Positions 9,336 through 18,219 of a stretch of DNA of 64,000 nt are shown here, one piece after another (the first letter of the stretch is position 1; each line of letters begins with the position of its first letter). This stretch comes from Dyadobacter pollutisoli (GTDB lineage: Bacteria > Bacteroidota > Bacteroidia > Cytophagales > Spirosomataceae). The notes beneath the pieces are model-generated. The model did not search any database. It was given only the letters and a program-made list of their open reading frames with translations, and was not told the DNA's origin. The position numbers and the translations under genes were made by a program. The stretch is taken from the NCBI RefSeq assembly GCF_026625565.1, contig NZ_CP112998.1:746501-810500 (forward strand), in the 5' to 3' direction.

Positions 9336-11709
9336 TCAAAACTTAAAGTTATAGCTAACGGAAGGCAGTACCGGGAAAAGGGAATAGCGTTTGAGTACAT
9401 TGATGGGCCTGCCGTCAGAGACAATGCGATACATGTTGTAAAAAAATGGGTTCCTGCGACTATACGCATTGTACAGACCCACTTCCCAGGTCCTTTCGTA
9501 CCTTTTTTTCTTCTTGTGAAACTGGACGGCAATATCCAGACGGTGATAGGCTTCGGCGCGAAAACTGTTCTTTTGTCCGTAATCCGTATCGTCGTTCATG
9601 AACTGGTGATAGCTGTAAAAATTCAAATACGGATTTCGGAAAGTGGCAAACTTTGCGTTCGGGATGGTCAGCGCATTGCCGGTGCCATACACCCAGCTGG
9701 CCGAAAGCGTAATGCGTTTGCTGAGCTCATACATTCCGACCACTGAAATATCGTGACGACGGTCGTAGCGGGGATAGAAGGTCTTTCCAAAATTCAATTC
9801 CGGAAATTTCCATTTGGTCCAGGAAAGCGTGTAGCCCACCCAGCCCGTCAGCCTGCCCGTTTTTTTCTGTACCAGCAGCTCTGCGCCATAAGACCACCCT
9901 TTGCCGGAGGTAATGTTACTTTCCCAGTTGAGCTCGTTGGCATTTTCACCATCGAGACCGATAAAGGAAGAGCCTTCTTTGTAGCTGATGATGTTGTCCA
10001 TCTTTTTGTAGTAACCTTCCAGGGTGATGGCCAGGCCAGGCTCTTGCAGGTCTTTGGCCAGCCCGGCCGCTATCTGGGTGGACTGCTGTGGGGCCACACG
10101 GTCGGTCGTGGGCACCCACAGGTCGGTGGGCAGTCCCAGGCCTGTGTTGCTCAGCAAATGCACGTATTGGTTCATCCGCGCGTATGAAGCCTTAGCGGAA
10201 AGGTTAGGAGCCAGTTTGAGAGCGGCGGCGATACGCGGCTCGGGTCTGAAATAAGTTTTTGACTGGGTTTGAAAAGTGCTTAACCTGAATCCTACATTCA
10301 CTTTCAATGCAGCAAATGGCTGCCAGGTATCTTCGGCGTAAATCCCGCCTTCGACGCTGTTGATCCGCTCGGTCTGGCCAGAAATTTCATCCTGGGAAAA
10401 ATCACCGGCAAGGGCCAGCGCGGAAGGAACAAATTGGTGTGCCGTGAGCCGTAACCCAAACCTGACACTATGCTTTGCGTTTGGATAATAGTCAAAATCG
10501 GTTTTAAATGTAAAGTCCTTGATCAGACTGTTGTATTTGAGGCTATACTCGTCGATGACTTCTCCTTCTTTAAGGTCTTTTTCACTGGCGAAAATATTGA
10601 AATTGAAACGACTGTAAATCAATGAAGTATTCACAAACAGCTTCGGATTGATGAGATGGTTCCAGCGTAGGGTTGCCGTCGCATTGCCCCAATTCAGACC
10701 GTTGCGGTTATCATTTACTTCACTTCTGTCCTCCACTTTGAACTTGTCACGTCCAAAGTAGCCGCTGACATAAAGCTTGTTTTTCGCTCCGAAATCATAA
10801 TTGAGCTTCGCATTCAGGTCATAAAAGAAATACCCGGGCCGGCCGTCGTAGCCTTCCTGTTTTTGCAGGGAAGCCAGAAAGGGGGCGGCCAGGATATCGA
10901 TGTAGGTACGTCTGGCAGAGATCAGAAACGATGCTTTTTTACCAGCCAGCGGACCTTCCAGCGTGAGTCTGGACGAAATAAGGCCAATACCTCCCTCGCC
11001 ATGCAGCTTTTCTTTGCTGCCTTCTTTCATGTTCATTTCAACAACCGATGAAAGCCGCCCGCCAAACCGGGCAGGAAATCAAGGACACGCTTTTTAAGGC
11101 ATCGCTGTTGAATACCGAGAAAAATCCGAAAAGGTGACTCGCGTTGTAAACGACCGCATCATCGAGGATGATCAGGTTTTGATCCGGACCGCCTCCTCTG
11201 ACGTACAGACCCGTTTGTCCTTCACTGCCTTTCTGCACCCCGGGCATCAACTGAAGCACACGAATGGCGTCTTTTTCACCAAAGAATGCAGGGGTTCGCT
11301 TGATCTGAGCAATGGGCACCTCGATCTGGCTCATCTGGACAGACTCACTTACCTTTTCATTTTGCCGCGTTTGGGAAATAACAACTTCATCCAGCAGATT
11401 ACTGCTAGCCAGCTCCACATCAATTTTTTGGTTCGAAGCGGCAGTAACCATTGCATCCTTTTTACTGTATCCTATAAATGAGTAGGAGAGCAAAACACTG
11501 TCTTTTGCGGTGAAAGTCAGAGAGTAAAATCCATACGTATTGGTGGTCGTTGAAATGGAGCTACCTTGTAGGTATACATTTACACCAGGCAATAATTCTT
11601 TGCTGCCCTGCTCGCGGACATAGCCTGACACGGTCACCTGAGGCGACTGGCCGTAGCTATGAAAAAATAATAGGGAAAAGAATAAGGTGAGGTTAACAGT
11701 TGGTTGCAT
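9336..11709 (-). pseudogene. TonB-dependent receptor, frameshifted by apparent 11-bp deletion
   Basis: Two adjacent minus-strand frames make one receptor. The first (11709 to 11038) has a signal peptide, a CarboxypepD_reg domain (VSGYVREQGSKELLPGVNV) and a plug ending DALKSVSLI, then runs out of frame. The second (from about 11078 to 9336) resumes at FPARFGGRLSSVVEM and holds the beta-barrel to its terminal NFKF. Related receptors read ...YKGGFPARYGGRLSSV here. The bases for KGG and two more are missing at about 11073-11084, which changes frame. Joined, the product would be about 790 residues, normal for this class. It heads an operon with the DUF4249 gene. A true deletion or an assembly error is possible, and as written no intact receptor is made. 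Confidence 0.85.
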
Positions 11710-12016
11710 ATATGAAATTGTATCTCTTGGTTACGTCGATATGGTGACGTCTGTTGCGAACTAGTTATATGATTCGTAGATGCCGGTGAGCCACTGAGAA
11801 AACAATGCATGTAACCCGCTGCGGATGTATCCAGTCAAAGAGGCTGCAATATGCCAAAGGGTTGTATGGTCGCGCCAAGATCCAGGAATAAATTTCCTGT
11901 GGGCGGGTGTATCACGGAAAATTTTCGGGTCATATTGGCAGCTGATAATCAAATGAGACACTTCCAACCCTTGGGTGCTTTTAAGTGTCACCTATTCAAA
12001 ACTAAATCTTGCCGTT
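11710..12016. other. Divergent intergenic region, no assigned gene
   Basis: This spacer separates the receptor (minus) and a lipoprotein (plus) and should hold both promoters. A 76-codon minus frame (11991-11761) is open but matches no family I know and has no visible translation signal. I do not call it. Confidence 0.4.
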
Positions 12017-12793
12017 ATGAAAAAAATAATACGCCTCTTGTTACTTGCACCGTTTTGGCTGGCCTGCCAGTCCAGTGATCCTGCCGTTTTTGGTGTCGAA
12101 CCAGATTACGTTGCTTACAATGATGAAGCCCCATTGCTTAAAAAGTCTTTTTGCGGCGATGCGAAATGCAAGAACCCCAATTCCGAAGAACGCTACACTT
12201 ATGGGGCAGATGGCAAACTAAGCAAAGTTGAGATTTTTGCCAGAACTACTTCGGCAGTGATGGAGCTGCAATCGTATACAGATTATATTTTTGATGCAAA
12301 TGGCCTGATGACAGGTAAAGTCCAATATAGCAAACATGGACTTTTGCCCGGTTGGGTGGCTTACAATGAATCCGAATTTGAATATCAGGGTGGCTTGCTG
12401 ATTCGTGAAAAGACATACTTCAATCAACATCAGCCCGAACAAAAAGTCTTCACGGGAGCGGTCGAGTATCAGTATCAAAACGGCAAGAAAACCGGTCAGA
12501 AATGGACGGATGATCACAACGAATTTATCCGCCGTGTGCAGTACGGTTATAAGAACGATGTGGTGAATCGTGAAACCTGGTATGATCAGAAGGACAACGT
12601 GATCCGGATTTTTGAACACAAATTCTCCGGCAACCGCCGGCAGATTGGCGAGTATCTGCTCAATTCAACAGAATTACTGGCCATGATTGAAAAGACCTAC
12701 GATGAGAAGGGGCGCCTGGCCACCCAGGAAACCAAAGTGAATAATCCATTGCTCTGCGCGATGGCACCCGGGCTGATTAGGTATAGCTACTAG
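12017..12793 (+). CDS. Lipoprotein of unknown function with YD-like repeats
   Basis: This 258-residue protein has signal MKKIIRLLLLAPFWLAC (lipobox Cys17). The remainder contains repeated units of the form YTYGADGKLSKVE, YIFDANGLMTGK and KTYDEKGRLATQE. These resemble the short tyrosine-aspartate strands found in Rhs/YD and related bacterial repeat proteins. Small lipoproteins of this pattern are common in Cytophagales and have no established role. The frame is open from 11975, but the ATG at 12017 starts the signal sequence. It is monocistronic. Confidence 0.75.
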   Translation: MKKIIRLLLLAPFWLACQSSDPAVFGVEPDYVAYNDEAPLLKKSFCGDAKCKNPNSEERYTYGADGKLSKVEIFARTTSAVMELQSYTDYIFDANGLMTGKVQYSKHGLLPGWVAYNESEFEYQGGLLIREKTYFNQHQPEQKVFTGAVEYQYQNGKKTGQKWTDDHNEFIRRVQYGYKNDVVNRETWYDQKDNVIRIFEHKFSGNRRQIGEYLLNSTELLAMIEKTYDEKGRLATQETKVNNPLLCAMAPGLIRYSY

Positions 12794-12859
12794 TATTGGA
12801 GCGGCCTAGCGATGACCTGGTTTTGCTAGGCTAGAGAACACCAATTGCTACCTTTTGGC

Positions 12860-13130
12860 ATCAGTACAGTCTACCTGCACGCTTGGTTTGAGTGGCATGC
12901 ATTGGATTTAATCCCTCAAGCACAAGCGGCTGACAGGCTGATTGGGCATAATAACAAAACATTTAGCTTTATCTATGATGATGCATGGATGGAGACGGGT
13001 TTCGAACATTGATTTCAACCCGCTCATTATGAGCTATTTGCTGCCTCCTATTTATACCTACTACACGAATGACGCCGAACTTTTAAATGTATCACTCAGA
13101 CTATCAATTTGTTACAAAATTTTCTTTGAT
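12860..13130 (+). pseudogene. Decayed HipA N-terminal domain remnant
   Basis: Translation from 12860 gives ISTVYLHAWFEWHALD, then RLIGHNNKTFSFIYDDAW, and stops at 13010. This fits the first subdomain of HipA-type kinases (short beta strands, then F.F.Y...W). It also parallels the HipS protein encoded at 16899 in this window (LLQDNNGAFEFHYHKEW). The expected start is ATC instead of ATG. A one-base shift after GF lets the next frame continue as NIDFNPLIMSYLLP. No kinase domain follows. This is best read as the relic of a second hipA-like gene. Similarity was judged by eye, so confidence is moderate. Confidence 0.45.
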
Positions 13131-13556
13131 AGATTTTGACTGAATTTATTATTTAAATCACATTTAATATTCGTTTATTTATGTAACTGGGTGTATTTTT
13201 TGTCTCAAAAATGCCTGTTTTATACCTGCGAAAGCGACTCTTTTGCTTAGTAAAAATAAGAAATTTTGAACATTTTTGATAAACTTTACTAGAATTTATA
13301 GAGGATATGTTGGGACAATTCCGACTTTAAGACACTTTTCCGAAGTTATCGGTCAAACAGATGATCAGTTAAACCTGACAAAGCAAAATGGTAAATTTCG
13401 CACGGGCATTTTACCCGCACAATTAAAATTTTAGGTCCATTTTGCAAATCTTACAAATCAAACATTCGGCAATTATGGACCAATTCTGCCGAATGTTTGC
13501 GGCACAATTTGGATTATCATCTCGGGACTAACCTGCTCTGATAATAATTAGACGAA
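13013..13556. other. AT-rich intergenic region with a perfect 13-bp hairpin
   Basis: Apart from the HipA relic at its left end, no coding frame is convincing. An inverted repeat (13459-13471 with 13487-13499, CAAACATTCGGCA and its complement) lies 58 bp past the end of the minus-strand gene. Confidence 0.5.
13459..13499 (-). terminator. Hairpin, likely terminator of the HTH/coiled-coil gene
   Basis: Perfect 13-bp arms enclose a 15-nt loop. Read on the minus strand, the hairpin is followed by a moderately T-rich stretch (TGATTTGTAAGATTTG). A factor-independent terminator is plausible but lacks a clean T run. Confidence 0.45.
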
Positions 13557-14756
13557 TTACTTCACATACCAGGGTTTGAGCGGCCATCCCTTTTCTGTTT
13601 GTCCGTAACTGCTATGTTGATTAGACCAGACATCCGTATTTCGACTGGAATCATTTTGAGTCATGATTGTTTCTGGCGCAATGCCATCAAGCCACTTGTC
13701 GTCTGATCCAACTGTCGGATCAGACCAGTCCACTTTCTTTCTGGCCCAATCGAGCCAGGCGATCATCTCTTCGCTCATGTTATTCTCTGCCAGGGCGTCA
13801 TGCTCCCTCTGATCAATATACTCGCGCATCATCTGACTTTCTTTCCAACGGCTGGCATCCTTAGCAAGCCGCCGGAAAGATTTTATCTCCAGTTTTTTTC
13901 TTTCCTCCAGTTCTTTTCTTACTCTTTCCTCCTCAGCCATTTTGGCTCGCCATATCTGCCATTTCTCTTTTTCATTTTTAAGGTGCTCACCCATCAATTC
14001 CAGTTTGGAAATAAGCTTTGATAGCTGCTGCTCGACTTTTTGCAATTTTCCATCCTTACAGCTGGTCGTGGTATATCCCTGTCCAAACTCGAAGACTAAG
14101 GTGCCATTCGGCTTAAAGGTTCTGGTTTGCCACGGTTCAATACCTGCCACCGCATTGCGCGACTCTTTTAAAGCCATGTCTATCGTCTCGCCAACTATCA
14201 CAACTTTATAGCTACCTTTTTCGAGAAGAAAGTCGTGACCTCTCTTTCGCATTGCTTTAATAAAAGTATCCATAATAAGCAGGGAACGGCCAATTAGGCC
14301 TTCCGAGACACTTATGTGAAGATTCGTGGAATAAATCGAGCGAACGCCATCCTTGTCAAAAAATTCTTTTTTCGAGGTAAAGGCATGCCTGGCCTTGACG
14401 ACCAGCGGATCCGGATTTATTAAAGAATCTTTCACTACAAGATCAATGGACGAGTCCCACTCAATTGATCTTTGCAGGGCTAGCTGAGGAGATAGCCCAT
14501 CCTCAATTGCATGTGCGCCCTCTACTCTTAGGGAAATGCTCAGCTGCTGCTCACCGTCACTTGTGGCGGAAAATGGCTTCACCCGCGTTTTCTTTCCCGC
14601 CTTTATCTTATTCCAGTGCCCCTGGTCCGGCAAGGGAATATCCATGCGTTTGCAGGCCATTCGAAGACTATTATCTGAGATATTATATTTTTTCGACAGG
14701 GCGGTCAAAGAATCTGACCACACCAAATCATATAAGTCTTTACGTGAAAATACCAT
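13557..14756 (-). CDS. HTH and coiled-coil protein of unknown function
   Basis: This is a 399-residue soluble protein. Residues 1-60 resemble a helix-turn-helix module (DLYDLVWSDSLTALSKKYNI, then SDNSLRMACKRMDIPLP and GHW). The same opening occurs in a widely scattered family of uncharacterised bacterial proteins. Residues of about 245-320 are highly charged and probably form a coiled coil (KNEKEKWQIWRAKMAEEERV). The C-terminal region is rich in W and acidic residues. There is no signal peptide or known catalytic motif. It sits in a toxin-rich stretch (RhuM-Fic and HipBST follow), so a role in defence or regulation of mobile DNA is possible but unproven. Confidence 0.7.
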   Translation of the reverse strand: MVFSRKDLYDLVWSDSLTALSKKYNISDNSLRMACKRMDIPLPDQGHWNKIKAGKKTRVKPFSATSDGEQQLSISLRVEGAHAIEDGLSPQLALQRSIEWDSSIDLVVKDSLINPDPLVVKARHAFTSKKEFFDKDGVRSIYSTNLHISVSEGLIGRSLLIMDTFIKAMRKRGHDFLLEKGSYKVVIVGETIDMALKESRNAVAGIEPWQTRTFKPNGTLVFEFGQGYTTTSCKDGKLQKVEQQLSKLISKLELMGEHLKNEKEKWQIWRAKMAEEERVRKELEERKKLEIKSFRRLAKDASRWKESQMMREYIDQREHDALAENNMSEEMIAWLDWARKKVDWSDPTVGSDDKWLDGIAPETIMTQNDSSRNTDVWSNQHSSYGQTEKGWPLKPWYVK

Positions 14757-14996
14757 TCTGGCAATATTGGTAAAAACTACTTAGCCCGGCGAGCATTACA
14801 TTACCATATTCCAAGCAAGCAGTTTATCATGATGAATATCTAAACCCCAACCATAAATCGGCGGCAAAGCAGCCGACAACATAAGTTCAGTTAATATATT
14901 CGATCATCATTAAAACTGCAAGAATAAGGACCTGACAACTATTCCGATGCCAGATCCTATTGGTTGTCTTAAATGTCCAGGAAAATAAAGGAAGGC

Positions 14997-15959
14997 TCAC
15001 TGGTTCCTGTTAAGTACGCTAATAATCAACTTTTTAACCGTTTCCATTTCCTCAGGCTTGCTGGCGGCAGCGAAAAGTGTCAGACTTGCAAGCGCTTCAT
15101 TACTTATCAGCGCTACTCCACCACCCGATTTTAAAAGATCATTACTTTCTAAGAACAACAGGAAACAAGCAGCAGCAATTCGCTTATTTCCGTCAACAAA
15201 TGAATGATTCTTAATGATCAGATAGAGTAGTGTGGCAGCCTTTTCTTCAATTGAAGGATAGAAGTCAATATCTCCAAACCCTTTACTGATTTGTGCCACA
15301 GAGCCATGAAAGCTGTCATCCTTTTCCTTTCCAAAAATGTCTGAGTCGAAATCTCTTCTCATACTCTCAATGATATTTCGGTAATCCGATAAATCCGGAT
15401 ACTTCGCCTGACGGGTTGTAATTCCCTTCGGATCCAATTTTTCATGATCGTAGTCGTCGAGCAATTCCAGGCCTTTGGCGAATTGATCAAGCAAGGTCAG
15501 ATTTGCATCACCCTTCTGTGTTTCAATTGCCCGGCTTAGTATCCGGATTCCATCCTTCAAAGTCTGTGTTTCTTGTTGCTTTTGATTCAGCCGATTCTCA
15601 TTAATTGCATAACCCTGGATCAGATAATCTTTTAAGCGCTGTGTTGCCCACTGCCGGAATTGGGTTCCTTGCTGTGATTTAACCCGATAACCAACTGAGA
15701 TTATTACGTCAAGGTTATAATGGTCCACTTGATATACTTTACCATCCACGGCAGTTGTCGCAATATTTGCGACAACTGCCGACTTCTCTAATTCACCCTC
15801 AAAAAATACATTGTTTACATGCTTACCGATCGTCTTGACGTCACGACCAAAAAGGTCAGCCAGTTGATTACGACTAAGCCAAACAGTATCTTTTCCAAAC
15901 ATAACGTCTATTTGGGTATGCCCGTCACTGCTCTGATATATTTCGATTTGATTCTCCAT
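14997..15959 (-). CDS. RhuM-Fic/Doc fusion protein (putative toxin)
   Basis: This 320-residue protein starts with a RhuM-type domain (about 5-120; TVWLSRNQLADLFGRDVKTI and YNLDVIISVGYRVKSQQGTQ) that resembles a DNA-binding fold. It ends with a Fic domain (about 185-300). The Fic motif HSFVDGNKR lies at 252-260 with catalytic His252. Fic enzymes transfer AMP or another nucleotide moiety to target proteins, and Doc-like members phosphorylate EF-Tu. RhuM-Fic fusions are known and usually single-gene. No clear inhibitory (S/T)xxxE(G/N) helix was located by eye. It stands alone, 727 bp from the HipBST locus and divergent from it. A perfect 15-bp palindrome lies within its coding sequence at 15749-15781. 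Confidence 0.9.
   Translation of the reverse strand: MENQIEIYQSSDGHTQIDVMFGKDTVWLSRNQLADLFGRDVKTIGKHVNNVFFEGELEKSAVVANIATTAVDGKVYQVDHYNLDVIISVGYRVKSQQGTQFRQWATQRLKDYLIQGYAINENRLNQKQQETQTLKDGIRILSRAIETQKGDANLTLLDQFAKGLELLDDYDHEKLDPKGITTRQAKYPDLSDYRNIIESMRRDFDSDIFGKEKDDSFHGSVAQISKGFGDIDFYPSIEEKAATLLYLIIKNHSFVDGNKRIAAACFLLFLESNDLLKSGGGVALISNEALASLTLFAAASKPEEMETVKKLIISVLNRNQ
15749..15781. repeat. Perfect 15-bp-arm palindrome inside the rhuM-fic gene
   Basis: CGGCAGTTGTCGCAA (15749-15763) is followed by TAT and then by its exact complement (15767-15781). It encodes residues near VVANIATTAV of the RhuM domain. Confidence 0.85.
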
Positions 15960-16489
15960 TAAACGAATTTAAAAATAATCCGTACAATAAATTTAGCAAT
16001 GTCAACAAGGCGTGCTAACAAATCGGCTTTACAAGGGTCCGAGATAATTGACAACACTATTATTTGTTATGTTCTTCCTAGCTGCTTATGCGGACTGGAT
16101 AGGAACGTTTGGACCAAGAAGTATTGGCCTAATGATTGTCCGGCAAGCCAAAAATAGAAATCCTTCAGCTTTACGTTCCCGCTGTGATAGCAAGGTCTCC
16201 TTTTAAGCAAAACAATACGACAACTTTATGATTTGGCGTAATATTAGAGAATGCGGGAGGTCAGACCATCCAGTTCCCTGTCAAAAAGGACATTAACTTT
16301 ACCTCCTTAGCGCTTCGTTAACTCTCTGAGAGCAAAAGTGATATTCTGGTCAATTGAGCCTGAAATAGCAATAATTGACACCTTCAAATGTGATCTATAA
16401 GTGCGCCATGTACTCTTATTTGGCCGTAGGGATATTGATGGCCCTGATCATGACTATGGTCATCGATCAGCAAAGGCTCCAGTAACAAT
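15960..16489. other. Divergent intergenic region with one possible micro-ORF
   Basis: The left part should hold the rhuM-fic promoter. No family-level gene is seen. An ATG at 16408 opens a 25-codon frame ending at 16485 that would give a single hydrophobic helix (YLAVGILMALIMTMVI) with a polar tail. Such small membrane peptides exist, but this one has no other support. Confidence 0.3.
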
Positions 16490-16695
16490 AAAGTACACGA
16501 TAGTGTACTTTATTGTTTAATTTTTAGATTTTTAGCTCGAATCGTTACAGAAAGTATATTTTAGTATACTTTTTTGAGCAATACTTCAAGACTCATCATG
16601 GCACCACTTAAAAAGTATATTATAGAATACTTTTCAAGGATAATTCACGACCAAATTCTTACCTTTACATTCAAAAGAACATTATAATGCACTTT
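16490..16695. promoter_or_regulatory. Array of four HipB-type operators at about 61-bp spacing
   Basis: Four 22-bp sites share the consensus AAAGTAYA-N6-TRTACTTT. They are at 16490-16511 (flanks extend the perfect arms to 13 bp), 16551-16572 (perfect), 16612-16633 (one mismatch) and 16674-16695 (degenerate, overlapping the hipB start). The start-to-start distances are 61, 61 and 62 bp. The sequence between sites is unrelated, so this is not a tandem duplication. Escherichia coli HipB also binds four upstream operators, which makes autorepression by the HipB encoded just downstream the natural reading. Confidence 0.8.
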
Positions 16696-16902
16696 ATATC
16701 TATCATTGAGGCGATCAAAGCAAGGCGAGAATCACTCAGGGTTACGCAACAAGCATTATCAGACTTATCTGGTGTAGCACTGGGCGCTTTAAAAAAATTT
16801 GAGTCTGGCAAAGGCAATCCTACATTATCAACATTGAAAAAACTATGTGATGCCCTAGGCCTTGAAATCACCCTAAGCGTAAAAAAAAACACTAATCCAT
16901 GA
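16687..16902 (+). CDS. hipB: HipB-like XRE antitoxin/repressor
   Basis: This 71-residue protein consists of one XRE helix-turn-helix domain (LRVTQQALSDLSGVALGALK, then FESGKGNPTLSTLKKLCDAL). The length and the C-terminal strand (LEITLSVKK) match HipB, which dimerises and binds palindromic operators. Its stop overlaps the next start as ATGA at 16899-16902, so the two genes are translationally coupled. The start codon lies within the fourth operator-like site. In HipBST systems HipB is the DNA-binding component and does not neutralise the toxin by itself. Confidence 0.9.
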   Translation: MHFISIIEAIKARRESLRVTQQALSDLSGVALGALKKFESGKGNPTLSTLKKLCDALGLEITLSVKKNTNP

Positions 16903-17225
16903 GAAGTGCGAAGGTTCTTTTTAAAGGAGAGGAAGCCGGTATTCTATTGCAAGATAACAACGGCGCATTTGAATTTCACTATCATAAAGAATGGGTAGAA
17001 GACAGTTCGAAACCTCCTATCAGTCTGACTTTACCAAAAACGATTCAGGCTTATCAGTCTGAATACCTATTCCCTTTTTTCTATAACATGCTGCCCGAAG
17101 GCTCCAATAAACAAGTGGTATGTCACCTAAACCGTATAGATCGAAACGACTACTTTGGCTTGTTGCTCACGATTGCGAAAAGCGACACGATTGGAGCTGT
17201 GACAATTATTAAAATCGAGAAGTAA
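16899..17225 (+). CDS. hipS: HipS-like protein (detached HipA N-terminal subdomain)
   Basis: This 108-residue protein corresponds to the first subdomain of HipA (FKGEEAGILL, FEFHYHKEW, PISLTLPKT, FFYNMLPEGSN). In classical HipA it is fused to the kinase. In the HipBST system described from enteropathogenic E. coli it is a separate protein, HipS, which acts as the antitoxin of the HipT kinase. It overlaps hipB by 4 bases and the kinase gene by 1 base (TAATG at 17223-17227). The split is by design and not a frameshift: both junctions carry proper stop/start overlaps and both neighbours start normally. Confidence 0.88.
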   Translation: MRSAKVLFKGEEAGILLQDNNGAFEFHYHKEWVEDSSKPPISLTLPKTIQAYQSEYLFPFFYNMLPEGSNKQVVCHLNRIDRNDYFGLLLTIAKSDTIGAVTIIKIEK

Positions 17226-18211
17226 TGAACTTACCAGATATTCAATTTTGCCCGGGCACATTGGCGCCTGGCTACGACACTTATAGTAAGAATTGCCTGA
17301 AACGGGTCTTCGATGGCAAGCGTGTAAGCCATATTCTGAGTTATAGTTCGCCCGCAACCAATCAAGAGACCGATGAACTTTTTGAAGAAAACCGCAAGCG
17401 GATGTCAATATCGGGTGTTCAGGAAAAGTTTTCGGTAATCCTTGATAAGAATAAATTACGATTGATCGAAGAAGGCGAGCAAGGTAATTATATTTTAAAG
17501 CCGATACCAGCCTCTGGCCGCAGGCCGGATCAAATGCCGGCCAATGAGCATCTGACTATGCAGATCGCCAGGCAGGTTTATGGTATAGAAACAGCGGAGA
17601 ACGCATTGATCTTTTTTGCCGACGGTGCGCAGGCCTATATTACGAAACGATTTGACAGGTATGCCGATGGCAGGAAACGTGCGCAGGATGATTTTGCATC
17701 ATTGGCAGGACGTACGCCCCAAACCCATGGAGAACACTATAAATACCTGGGAAATTATTTAGAGATTTTTGAGCTGATGCAAAAGTATGTTCCTGCTTAC
17801 ACAGTCGAATCACCAAAATTGCTCCGCACATTAATGTTTAACTATTTATTCTCTAACGGTGACGCGCATTTCAAAAACTTCTCATTGCTAGAAACCGATC
17901 AGGGAGACTATCGTTTGAGCCCAGCCTATGATTTGCTCAACAGCCGTATACATATCCGCGATAAAGATTTTGCATTGGACGACGGCCTTTTACCCAAAAA
18001 ACTAGCCCTAGGCACAGTGATGAAGCAATTCACCTTACTAGCTGAGATAGCAGGAATTAATTCGAAAGTATTTGACGGAATAATCGCACGTATGCTCAGC
18101 GGGTCCAAACAAGTGGAGCAGTTAATCCTTGCGTCTTTCCTGGATGAAACGACAAAACAAAATTACTTGCAGGCTTATCAGGGCCGGCTCAAGCAGCTTC
18201 TAAAAACCTAG
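17225..18211 (+). CDS. hipT: HipT-like serine/threonine kinase toxin
   Basis: This 328-residue HipA-family kinase lacks the N-terminal subdomain, which HipS supplies. Residues 9-24 carry the Cys pair seen in Bacteroidota HipA proteins (CPGTL...NCLKRVF). The Gly-rich ATP loop reads SISGVQEKF with Ser61 and Ser63, the Ser-x-Ser form reported for autophosphorylating HipT. The catalytic loop is NGDAHFKNFS with Asp213, and the metal-binding Asp236 lies in SPAYDLL. HipA phosphorylates glutamyl-tRNA synthetase, and E. coli HipT phosphorylates tryptophanyl-tRNA synthetase. The target here is unknown. All core motifs are present, so an active kinase is expected. Confidence 0.9.
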   Translation: MNLPDIQFCPGTLAPGYDTYSKNCLKRVFDGKRVSHILSYSSPATNQETDELFEENRKRMSISGVQEKFSVILDKNKLRLIEEGEQGNYILKPIPASGRRPDQMPANEHLTMQIARQVYGIETAENALIFFADGAQAYITKRFDRYADGRKRAQDDFASLAGRTPQTHGEHYKYLGNYLEIFELMQKYVPAYTVESPKLLRTLMFNYLFSNGDAHFKNFSLLETDQGDYRLSPAYDLLNSRIHIRDKDFALDDGLLPKKLALGTVMKQFTLLAEIAGINSKVFDGIIARMLSGSKQVEQLILASFLDETTKQNYLQAYQGRLKQLLKT

Positions 18212-18219
18212 TTATTTCT

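Noticed and set aside
9753..10187. 144-codon plus-strand frame
   Set aside because: It is antisense to the TonB receptor barrel, with no family match or translation signals.
11761..11991. 76-codon minus-strand frame
   Set aside because: No family match and no start signals. It lies in a divergent promoter region, so it is noted there and not called.
12218..12619. 133-codon minus-strand hydrophobic frame
   Set aside because: It is antisense to the YD-like lipoprotein gene, which has a clear lipobox and repeats.
16490..16695. Evenly spaced repeats considered as replication iterons
   Set aside because: They are inverted repeats directly before hipB and overlap its start. No replication initiator gene or AT-rich unwinding block accompanies them. 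Operators fit better.
16899..17227. Split hipA considered as a frameshifted pseudogene
   Set aside because: Both junctions have proper overlapping stop/start codons (ATGA, TAATG), and the HipBST architecture is known to be split.
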